In this document: positions 17,634-24,731 of the stretch, piece after piece
How positions within the stretch are numbered: the first letter of the stretch is position 1
Layout: each line of letters starts with the position of its first letter
NCBI GenBank assembly: GCA_021647405.1
Contig: JAKIUU010000016.1
Coordinates: forward strand, 1 to 50,770
Source of the DNA: Flavobacteriaceae bacterium
Lineage (GTDB): Bacteria > Bacteroidota > Bacteroidia > Flavobacteriales > Flavobacteriaceae
Length of the DNA: 50,770 nucleotides
Reading direction: 5' to 3'
Made by a program: the position numbers and the translations under genes
The notes under the pieces: model-generated
What the model was told of the DNA's origin: nothing
What the model saw: only the letters and a program-made list of their open reading frames with translations
Databases searched by the model: none

Positions 17634-18031
17634 TTGGGACGCATTGAAAAATTTGAAGATTTAGATGTTTGGCAAAGAGCCCAAAAAATATGTATTTATG
17701 TTGAAGAATTATTCACACAAACTGCACTTGGTAAAAATTTCAGTGTAAGAGACCAAATGGAAAGAAGTTCAGGTTCTATTATGGATAATATAGCCGAAGG
17801 CTTTGATAGAGATGGTAACAGGGAATTCCACAACTTCTTAAGTTAATCTAAAGGTTCTTCAAGTGAACTAAATCGCAGACCTATAGCGCTTTTGACAAAC
17901 AACTTATTGGCAAAAAACAATTTAATAAACTATCTGAAATGTGTGAGTTAGAGAAAAATAAAATAGGCGCTTTTATGTACTATTTAAGAAATACAGATTA
18001 TAAAGGACAAAAATTTAATAAAAAACCATAA
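17634..18031 (+). pseudogene. Decayed four-helix-bundle protein (S23 / IVP family)
   Basis: Seen: the first frame gives KFEDLDVWQRAQKICIYVEE, DQMERSSGSIMDNIAEGF and EFHNFLS, then a TAA stop at 17845-17847. Reading through, SKGSSSEL continues in the same frame. A missing base near 17870 then moves the gene to another frame, which encodes QTYSAFDKQLIGKKQF, NKLSEMCELEKNKIGAFMYY and a natural stop at 18031. The start codon is TTG where homologues usually have ATG. Known: the family (often called four helix bundle or 23S intervening-sequence protein) is about 120 residues and its role is unclear. With a nonsense codon and a frameshift the gene is very probably dead. Confidence 0.85.
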
Positions 18032-18055
18032 ACCCCAAACCATAAACCAAAAAAG

Positions 18056-19747
18056 ATGGCTGACGATAAAAAAATAATTTTCTCCATGTCTGGAGTGAGT
18101 AAAACCTACCAAGGTGCCAACAAACCTGTACTTAAAAATATTTATTTAAGCTTTTTTTATGGCGCTAAAATTGGTGTTTTAGGTTTAAACGGATCGGGTA
18201 AATCTACTTTACTTAAAATAATTGGTGGTCTTGAAAAAAGTTTTCAAGGCGATGTTGTTTTTTCGCAAGATTATTCGGTAGGTTATTTGGCACAAGAACC
18301 CCATTTAGATGATTCTAAGACAGTTTTAGATATTGTAAAAGAGGGTGTTGCAGAAACTGTTGCCATCCTTGACGAATACAATAAAATTAACGATATGTTT
18401 GGCTTAGAAGAAGTTTATTCGGATGCTGATAAAATGGATAAACTCATGGCCAAACAAGCTGCGTTGCAAGACCAAATTGATGCTGCTGGGGCTTGGGAGT
18501 TAGACACCAAGTTAGAAATAGCCATGGATGCTTTAAGAACACCCGACGGTAAGGCATTGATTAAAAATTTATCGGGTGGTGAACGCCGCCGTGTGGCATT
18601 GTGCCGTCTTTTATTACAAGAGCCAGATGTGCTGCTATTAGATGAACCTACCAATCATTTAGATGCCGAATCTGTACATTGGTTGGAACATCATTTACAA
18701 CAATATAAGGGCACTGTTATAGCCGTAACCCATGACAGGTATTTTTTAGATAATGTGGCTGGCTGGATTTTGGAGTTGGACAGAGGAGAAGGTATTCCTT
18801 GGAAAGGCAATTATTCTTCTTGGCTTGAGCAAAAATCTAAACGATTGGCACAAGAACAGAAAACAGCATCAAAACGTCAAAAGACTTTAGAGCGTGAATT
18901 AGAATGGGTGCGTATGTCGCCTAAAGGCCGCCATACAAAGTCGAAGGCACGTTTGTCTAATTATGACAAGTTGATGAGTCAAGATCAAAATAAATTAGAT
19001 GAAAATTTAGAAATCTACATTCCAAATGGCCCGCGCTTAGGAACAAATGTAATAGAAGCTAGTGGCGTTTCTAAAGCCTATGGTGATAAATTATTGTATG
19101 AAAATTTAGAATTTAATTTACCTCAAGCAGGAATTGTGGGGATTATCGGTCCCAATGGCGCCGGTAAAACCACTATTTTTAAAATGATAATGAATGAGGA
19201 AGCACCTGACAAAGGATTATTTAAACTTGGTGAGACAGCAAAGATTGCTTATGTAGATCAAGCCCATGGCAATATTGATCCTGAAAAGACAATTTGGCAA
19301 AATTTTTCTGAAGGACAAGACCTTATTATGATGGGAGGCAAGCAAGTAAATTCGCGCGCTTATTTAAGCCGTTTTAACTTTTCTGGAAGTGAACAAAATA
19401 AGAAAGTAAGCATGCTTTCAGGAGGTGAACGCAACCGCCTTCATTTGGCAATGACACTGAGAGAAGAAGGTAATGTATTACTTTTAGATGAGCCTACTAA
19501 TGATTTAGATATTAATACATTAAGAGCTTTAGAAGAAGGGCTTGAAAATTTTGCAGGTTGTGCTGTTGTTATCAGTCACGACCGTTGGTTTTTAGACAGA
19601 ATTTGCACGCATATTTTGGCCTTTGAAGGCAATTCTCAGGTGTATTTCTTTGAAGGCTCTTTCTCAGATTACGAAGAAAATAAGAAAGCCAGACTGGGTG
19701 GCGATTTAATGCCAAAGCGTATTAAATATAAAAAACTGGTTAGATAA
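18056..19747 (+). CDS. ettA: Energy-dependent translational throttle protein EttA (ABC-F)
   Basis: ABC-F ATPase that binds the ribosomal E site and gates entry into elongation according to the ATP/ADP ratio. Seen: 563 residues, two ABC domains with Walker A GLNGSGKSTLLK and GPNGAGKTTIFK, signatures LSGGERRRVALC and LSGGERNRLHLA, and Walker B LLLDEPTNHLD and LLLDEPTNDLD. The linker ERELEWVRMSPKGRHTKSKA is the P-site tRNA interaction motif of EttA. There is no membrane domain. The length matches EttA (about 555). Monocistronic. Confidence 0.95.
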   Translation: MADDKKIIFSMSGVSKTYQGANKPVLKNIYLSFFYGAKIGVLGLNGSGKSTLLKIIGGLEKSFQGDVVFSQDYSVGYLAQEPHLDDSKTVLDIVKEGVAETVAILDEYNKINDMFGLEEVYSDADKMDKLMAKQAALQDQIDAAGAWELDTKLEIAMDALRTPDGKALIKNLSGGERRRVALCRLLLQEPDVLLLDEPTNHLDAESVHWLEHHLQQYKGTVIAVTHDRYFLDNVAGWILELDRGEGIPWKGNYSSWLEQKSKRLAQEQKTASKRQKTLERELEWVRMSPKGRHTKSKARLSNYDKLMSQDQNKLDENLEIYIPNGPRLGTNVIEASGVSKAYGDKLLYENLEFNLPQAGIVGIIGPNGAGKTTIFKMIMNEEAPDKGLFKLGETAKIAYVDQAHGNIDPEKTIWQNFSEGQDLIMMGGKQVNSRAYLSRFNFSGSEQNKKVSMLSGGERNRLHLAMTLREEGNVLLLDEPTNDLDINTLRALEEGLENFAGCAVVISHDRWFLDRICTHILAFEGNSQVYFFEGSFSDYEENKKARLGGDLMPKRIKYKKLVR

Positions 19748-19817
19748 AAGCCTGTCTTAAACTTTTCTGAAATTCAGCATGAACTCTTGAAAATAACTCT
19801 TTAAAAAATGTTTTATT

Positions 19818-20510
19818 TTATAAGGCTCTTACCTTGTTAAAAAGAATGTTATTTTCTAAATGAATGTGTTGAAATAAATCGTTTATAAATTCATCTAATT
19901 TAAAATAAAGCGCTTTATACGTGTTGCAAGCCCATTCAGGAGGGGCAAAATTATTACTTAATTTAATTATTTCTTTGGCATAAGCTCCTACCTCTTCGTG
20001 CTCAAATTCCATCATGGCTATCGGACCTTCAAGTGAACCAAAAGGAAATTCAGTATTTTTATTTTCTATAAAAGCCTTTATTGAAGGAAACAAAATACCC
20101 TCTTCTTTTTGCATGTGTGGTACCAAATCGGCTGCTATTTTTTCGTACAGTGCTGCAATTTCAACAACCTCAGGACTGTGTTGGCCATGTACTTTGGCTA
20201 CTTTTTGAGCAAATTCGCTAATCACCTCTAAATTATCTGAAACGTATTTGTGATGTACATTAACAATATAATCTATTAAAAAAAGGATATCCCAATCTTT
20301 AAAATTTAAATTTGGCACATCAGATGTATGAAGGTTTGATTCTAAATCTTTAACCAAATCGGTTGGATTTATACCGTGTTTTTGGCATGCTTTTGCGATG
20401 CTTATACCACCACCACAGCAAAAGTCTAAATTATATTTTTTAAAAATACTTGCGGTGCTTATGTTATCCGAAACAACTTCGGCAATTGTTTTGTTGAGTA
20501 ATGTATCCAT
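19818..20510 (-). CDS. ric: Iron-sulfur cluster repair di-iron protein (RIC/ScdA/YtfE type)
   Basis: Repairs iron-sulfur clusters damaged by nitric oxide or oxidants using a hemerythrin-like di-iron site. Seen: 230 residues. The N-terminal ScdA_N (DUF542) domain has TIAEVVSDNISTASIFKKY and the cysteine motif DFCCGGG. The hemerythrin domain carries the histidines in VNVHHKY, GQHSPE, PHMQKEEGILFP, EFEHEEVGAY and QHIHLENNILF. Full length. It stands alone behind a promoter with both -33 and -7 elements. Confidence 0.94.
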   Translation of the reverse strand: MDTLLNKTIAEVVSDNISTASIFKKYNLDFCCGGGISIAKACQKHGINPTDLVKDLESNLHTSDVPNLNFKDWDILFLIDYIVNVHHKYVSDNLEVISEFAQKVAKVHGQHSPEVVEIAALYEKIAADLVPHMQKEEGILFPSIKAFIENKNTEFPFGSLEGPIAMMEFEHEEVGAYAKEIIKLSNNFAPPEWACNTYKALYFKLDEFINDLFQHIHLENNILFNKVRAL

Positions 20511-20539
20511 TTTAAATGAAATATTTTATTTATTCGTTG

Positions 20540-20572
20540 CAAAGATACAACATATTTTCAGGTAAAGGACAA
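20540..20572 (-). promoter_or_regulatory. ric: Promoter of ric (TTGTCC ... TATCTTTG)
   Basis: On the minus strand a TTG (20570-20572) is followed 22 bp later by TATCTTTG (20547-20540), matching TTG-N(17-23)-TAnnTTTG of Bacteroidota. The -7 box ends 29 bp before the ric ATG. I see no obvious regulator operator. Confidence 0.6.
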
Positions 20573-20588
20573 CAATATCTTTTATTGT

Positions 20589-21098
20589 TTATAAATTATT
20601 TAACTCACGTTTCAACGATGACAGGGCAGAAGCAATGGTCAACTCTATTTCAGATGAGGACTTTAATATACTCTCCTTGTAATCGGCTATTGTAGAAGAC
20701 TCTGTATCCGATTCGATTTGGTTTATAATGCTATTTTTTGCTCTTATAAGCAATTGGTAACTGGCAGAGGAAATATATATGTGCTGCACAGCATTGTGAT
20801 TAAATTCTTGTTCTATAGTAGCTATAAGCAATAACTTGTAATGATCTACAAACTCAGAAATAGGTTTTATTCTGTTTGTTAAGTTTTCAATTTTAAGCCG
20901 TTCTATAAAAAGAGAAAAGCGTTCTACCGCTTTAACTTTTAAAGGGTATAATATTTTTTGTTGTTCAAAATTTGCTTTTATAACAGCCCTTTTTATAGCA
21001 TTTTTCTCGTGTTGTTTCAATAAAGTATAACGCACTAAAAAACCACAACTAAAAATTAAAAGGATTAAAAGGATGATATCAAATAAGTCATAATACAT
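20589..21098 (-). CDS. Membrane-anchored conserved hypothetical protein (DUF7935-like)
   Basis: Seen: 169 residues. One N-terminal membrane helix (about 6-26) is followed by a cytoplasmic, mostly helical region with YPLKVKAVERFSLFIERL and a conserved-looking LLIATIEQEFNHNAVQHIYI segment. From memory this pattern (plurality of Leu/Glu helices, ERxxLFxERI, then EFEHNxxQxxYVS) matches a widespread Bacteroidota membrane-anchored family named DUF7935. No enzymatic motif is visible. It lies just upstream of ric on the same strand, 78 bp away, but ric has its own promoter in that gap. Confidence 0.75.
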   Translation of the reverse strand: MYYDLFDIILLILLIFSCGFLVRYTLLKQHEKNAIKRAVIKANFEQQKILYPLKVKAVERFSLFIERLKIENLTNRIKPISEFVDHYKLLLIATIEQEFNHNAVQHIYISSASYQLLIRAKNSIINQIESDTESSTIADYKESILKSSSEIELTIASALSSLKRELNNL

Positions 21099-21566
21099 CG
21101 GCAGAATATTTTTGTTAATTCAAAAATAAATGAAATAATTGGAATGGGCATATTCTATGCTAAAAACTACAATAAAAATTGTCTTAAGAAATTATTTATT
21201 GGCTATTTGTACGAAATTATATCCCATAATTTTAACACTTTTTTTGATTCGCAATTACTAAAAGCAATTATTGTTGTCCGACTAAAATCATTCAATTTTG
21301 TTTAAATCCTTGCTATTGTTACGTTTAAAAGATTTTTAAAATAAGACACCTTGCTTTTAGCTATTGTATTGAAAATTACAATTTGTGAAAACTTTAAATT
21401 GTCATTATAAGGATTATCAGATAGTTAAAATCAAGTCTTTAGTCTTTGTTCTAATAGCGTAGCGGCCTGCCTTGTCAGCAGACAGATTTTAGATCTTTTA
21501 CCGGACACTGATGAAAAGCAATCAAAATATTTATAACATAATAACTCAAAATTTATTTCTTATAAC
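21099..21566 (+). other. 468-bp intergenic region with repeat and IS-like debris
   Basis: No supportable gene on either strand. A TGTCCGACTAAAATC stretch near 21275 is an imperfect inverted match to GATCTTTTACCGGACA at 21494-21509; the 240 bp between could be the remnant of a small element. At 21451-21484 an AGCGTAGCGG string and a degenerate palindrome (CCTGCC...CAGACAG) resemble the short interspersed repeats common in Flavobacteriia. Confidence 0.4.
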
Positions 21567-21574
21567 TACTTTTG
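21567..21574 (+). promoter_or_regulatory. rnpB: Bacteroidota -7 box (TACTTTTG) for rnpB
   Basis: TACTTTTG matches TAnnTTTG and lies 5 bp before the first base of the predicted P1 helix of the RNase P RNA. This is the expected distance from a -7 box to the transcription start. Confidence 0.65.
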
Positions 21575-21578
21575 CAGC

Positions 21579-21888
21579 AGCAGGTCGCCTTATCGTTCCG
21601 ATTCATCGGAAAGGAAAGTCCGGACACCATAGCGTAGCGTAGCGGGTAACACCCGTCATCCGTCAATTGACGGAGAGGACAAGTGCAACAGAAAGCAAGT
21701 ACAGTTAGGCTGTAGTGAAACCAGGTAAACTCTACGCGGTGCAATGTTACGTATATTAGAGCAGAGGGTTACGCGCCCGATTCTAAGGGGTAAACAGCTA
21801 AAGTTAAGCAGTAATGTTTAACGCAGATAAATGATAAGGGTTCCGATTTATCGGAATACAGAATCCGGCTTACAGACCTGCTTTTTTT
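21579..21888 (+). ncRNA. rnpB: RNase P RNA, bacterial class A
   Basis: Catalytic RNA that removes 5' leaders from pre-tRNAs. Seen: the 5' end AGCAGGTC (21579-21586) pairs with GACCTGCT (21875-21882) to form P1. The core motif GGAAAGTCCGGAC occurs near 21611, and the 3' conserved block AGATAAATGATAAGG ... ACAGAATCCGGCTTAC near 21825-21873, in the order of bacterial class A RNAs. The 3' end runs into a T7 tract that can act as terminator. Length about 310 nt. An AGCGTAGCGTAGCGGG string sits at 21631-21645, and two TCCGAT...ATCGGA palindromes form hairpins near 21597 and 21842. Confidence 0.93.
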
Positions 21889-21902
21889 GTAAAACTCAGA
21901 TT

Positions 21903-22119
21903 TCAAGAACATGTGAATTGAAATCTGTAAGTTGAACAAATCCCGATAGCGAAGCGTAGCGGGATAATTGAATTCAATATACGCATATAACTATCAAGTT
22001 TTTTTTTGAGACTTGGATCGATTCTGCTTAAATCTTTATATTTTATTAAATCTATAAAATCATCTAAAAAATAACCTTCTATATTTCAGATTTTCGAATT
22101 TAAGTTCTTTAGATTTCAT
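21903..22119 (-). pseudogene. Possible decayed small gene downstream of rnpB
   Basis: Seen on the minus strand: an ATG at 22119 preceded by a good -7 box (TATATTTG, 22140-22133) starts MKSKELKFENLKY and soon hits a stop. One base shift continues as IEGYFLDDFIDLIKY, KDLSRIDPSLKKKLDSYM and RILNS, up to TGA at 21903. The palindromic repeat at 21940-21965 lies inside this tail. I do not recognise the protein. The promoter, start and charged helical continuation together suggest a frameshifted gene, but chance is not excluded. Confidence 0.35.
21940..21965. repeat. Short palindromic repeat (ATCCCG...CGGGAT)
   Basis: ATCCCG and CGGGAT flank a 14-base centre containing GATAGCGAAGCGTAG. Related AGCGTAGCGG strings occur at 21457-21465 and inside rnpB at 21631-21644. 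This looks like a member of a small interspersed repeat family; copy number cannot be judged from one window. Confidence 0.45.
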
Positions 22120-22176
22120 TATTCTCAACAAACAAATATATTGGGTAAATATTTTCTAAAAAAGCACTAAATTTTG

Positions 22177-22184
22177 TAAATTTG
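22177..22184 (+). promoter_or_regulatory. Bacteroidota -7 box (TAAATTTG) for aconitase
   Basis: TAAATTTG matches TAnnTTTG and lies 42 bp before the aconitase ATG. No clear -33 element is seen. Confidence 0.5.
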
Positions 22185-22226
22185 CTTAATAAATAAGACT
22201 TATATATTAAACTAAAATTAAATACT

Positions 22227-24491
22227 ATGGCTTTTGATATTGACATGATTAAGGCTGTTTACGCACGTATGACTGCGCGTGTAGATGCCGCAAAGACCAA
22301 GGTAGGTAAACCTCTTACTTTAGCCGAAAAAATATTGTACAACCACCTTTGGGAAGGCAACACAAATAATGCCTACAAACGCGGTGTAGATTATGTAGAC
22401 TTTGCACCAGACCGCATTGCCTGTCAAGATGCTACGGCACAAATGGCTTTATTGCAATTTATGCAGGCCGGAAAAAATAAGGTAGCCGTACCTACAACTG
22501 TGCATTGCGACCATTTAATTCAGGCCAGAATGGGCGCTGATAAAGATTTACAAGAAGCTATTAACACGAGCAGTGAGGTTTTTAATTTCTTGGCTTCGGT
22601 ATCTAACAAATACGGCATTGGTTTTTGGAAACCCGGTGCAGGTATCATTCATCAAGTGGTGCTAGAAAATTATGCCTTTCCAGGCGGAATGATGATAGGA
22701 ACGGATTCGCATACAGTAAATGCAGGCGGATTGGGAATGATAGCTATTGGTGTAGGAGGAGCCGACGCCGTAGACGTTATGGCCGGGATGTCTTGGGAAC
22801 TCAAATTTCCAAAACTAATTGGCGTTAAATTAACAGGCAAACTATCTGGTTGGACAGCGCCAAAAGATGTTATTTTAAAAGTGGCAGGTATTTTAACAGC
22901 TAAAGGTGGTACAGGTGCTATTGTTGAGTATTTTGGCGAAGGCGCCAAATCGATATCGGCCACAGGAAAAGGAACCATTTGTAATATGGGTGCAGAAATC
23001 GGTGCTACAACTTCTACTTTTGGTTACGACGCATCTATGGAACGTTATTTACGTGCCACAAACCGTGCTGATATTGCAGACGAAGCCAATAAAATTGCAT
23101 CTTATTTAACAGGAGATGATGAAGTTTATGCCAACCCAGAACAATATTTTGATGAACTTATTGAAATTAATTTGTCTGAATTAAAACCCCATTTAAACGG
23201 CCCTTTTACACCCGATTTAGCCACACCCGTTGGCGAGATGACAGAAAAAGCGACTAAAAATGAGTGGCCTCTAAAAGTAGAATGGGGCTTGATAGGTTCT
23301 TGTACCAACTCTTCTTACGAAGATTTAACACGTGCGGCTTCTATTGCCAAACAAGCACTTGATAAAAACTTAGAAGCTAAAGCCGAATTTGGTATCAACC
23401 CTGGTTCAGAGCAAGTACGCTATACAGCAGATAGGGATGGTTTATTAGATATTTTTAGAGATTTAAATGCCAAAATATTTACCAATGCTTGTGGTCCTTG
23501 TATTGGGCAATGGGCCAGACAAGGGGCCGATAAAGGCGAAAAGAATACGATTGTGCATTCTTTTAACAGAAATTTTTCTAAACGTGCCGATGGCAATCCA
23601 AATACCCATGCTTTTGTGGCTTCGCCTTCTATGGTAGCTGCAGTAGCCATTTCTGGACGATTGGATTTTAATCCGATGACAGATACGCTAATTAACAAGG
23701 ATGGTGTAGAAGTGATGTTAGAAGAGCCAACAGGGTTTGAATTGCCTCCAAAAGGTTTTGATGTTAAAGACCCTGGTTTTGTAGCCCCTATGACAGATGG
23801 TTCTGGTGTAGAAATTGTGGTCAAATCTGATTCTCAAAGATTGCAATTATTAACACCATTTATACCCTTAGGTGCTGCCATTAAAGGCGCAAAATTATTG
23901 ATAAAAGCACAAGGTAAATGTACTACAGACCACATATCAATGGCGGGGCCTTGGTTGCGTTTCCGCGGACACCTAGACAATATATCTAACAATTGCTTGA
24001 TAGGTGCTGTAAATGCTTTTGGCGAAGCGACAAACAAAGTTAAAAACCAATTGACAGGTAGCTTTGGTGCTGTACCAGATACGGCCAGAGCTTATAAAGC
24101 TGCCGGTGTTTTATCTGTTGTTGTGGGCGACCACAATTATGGCGAGGGGTCTTCTAGAGAACACGCTGCCATGGAGCCACGTCATTTAGGGGTTGCGGCT
24201 GTTATTGTAAAATCGTTTGCACGGATTCACGAAACAAATCTCAAAAAACAAGGGATGTTAGGATTGACTTTTGCCAATGAAGCCGATTACGATTTGATTC
24301 AAGAAGATGATACGTTTAACTTCTTAGATTTAGACAGTTTTGCACCAGGCAAACAATTGACTTTAGAAATTGTACATAATGATGGCTCAAAAGATACCAT
24401 CAAATTAAACCACACTTATAATGCCAATCAGATTGAGTGGTATAATTACGGCAGTGCTTTAAATTTAATTAAGACACAGAACGCCAAATAA
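22227..24491 (+). CDS. acnA: Aconitate hydratase
   Basis: TCA-cycle enzyme that isomerises citrate to isocitrate at a 4Fe-4S cluster. Seen: 754 residues. HCDHLIQA and GTDSHTVNAGGLGMIAIGVG are substrate and fold motifs. The cluster cysteines are in GSCTNSSYED and ACGPCIGQW. The C-terminal swivel domain has DHISMAGPW and GDHNYGEGSSREHAA. Length and sequence fit the mitochondrial-type aconitase found in Bacteroidota, shorter than the approximately 890-residue bacterial AcnA; the symbol is therefore loose. It is monocistronic with a terminator. Confidence 0.95.
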   Translation: MAFDIDMIKAVYARMTARVDAAKTKVGKPLTLAEKILYNHLWEGNTNNAYKRGVDYVDFAPDRIACQDATAQMALLQFMQAGKNKVAVPTTVHCDHLIQARMGADKDLQEAINTSSEVFNFLASVSNKYGIGFWKPGAGIIHQVVLENYAFPGGMMIGTDSHTVNAGGLGMIAIGVGGADAVDVMAGMSWELKFPKLIGVKLTGKLSGWTAPKDVILKVAGILTAKGGTGAIVEYFGEGAKSISATGKGTICNMGAEIGATTSTFGYDASMERYLRATNRADIADEANKIASYLTGDDEVYANPEQYFDELIEINLSELKPHLNGPFTPDLATPVGEMTEKATKNEWPLKVEWGLIGSCTNSSYEDLTRAASIAKQALDKNLEAKAEFGINPGSEQVRYTADRDGLLDIFRDLNAKIFTNACGPCIGQWARQGADKGEKNTIVHSFNRNFSKRADGNPNTHAFVASPSMVAAVAISGRLDFNPMTDTLINKDGVEVMLEEPTGFELPPKGFDVKDPGFVAPMTDGSGVEIVVKSDSQRLQLLTPFIPLGAAIKGAKLLIKAQGKCTTDHISMAGPWLRFRGHLDNISNNCLIGAVNAFGEATNKVKNQLTGSFGAVPDTARAYKAAGVLSVVVGDHNYGEGSSREHAAMEPRHLGVAAVIVKSFARIHETNLKKQGMLGLTFANEADYDLIQEDDTFNFLDLDSFAPGKQLTLEIVHNDGSKDTIKLNHTYNANQIEWYNYGSALNLIKTQNAK

Positions 24492-24506
24492 TTTGATATT
24501 TTCTTA

Positions 24507-24537
24507 AAAAAAACCACCTGTAATAGGTGGTTTTTTT
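24507..24537 (+). terminator. Terminator after aconitase
   Basis: An A-rich left arm with ACCACCT (24513-24519) pairs with AGGTGGT (24525-24531) around a 5-nt loop, followed by seven Ts. It begins 15 bp after the stop. Confidence 0.85.
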
Positions 24538-24565
24538 GTGTTTTATAAACAAATTTTAAAGCCAA

Positions 24566-24600
24566 TATATTTTATATAACACTTTGACATATAAAATATA
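24566..24600. promoter_or_regulatory. Perfect 12-bp AT-only inverted repeat upstream of glgE
   Basis: TATATTTTATAT (24566-24577) is the exact reverse complement of ATATAAAATATA (24589-24600), with an 11-nt spacer AACACTTTGAC. It lies 132 bp before the glgE ATG and after the aconitase terminator. It could be an operator or a weak hairpin; A/T-only composition makes chance more likely than for a mixed sequence. Confidence 0.35.
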
Positions 24601-24731
24601 AGCCGCTTTGCAACTTACTAAACCGTTATAGTGATTTTTCATTATCTAAATTTCTAAAGGGCGTTTTTTTTATAACTTGCTCCCCTAAAATAGCTGTACT
24701 ATTTTTCAAAAAAATAAACCCTTATTAAACG

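Noticed and set aside
21553..21744. Minus-strand open frame across rnpB
   Set aside because: It lies within a structured RNA and its translation has no protein-like features.
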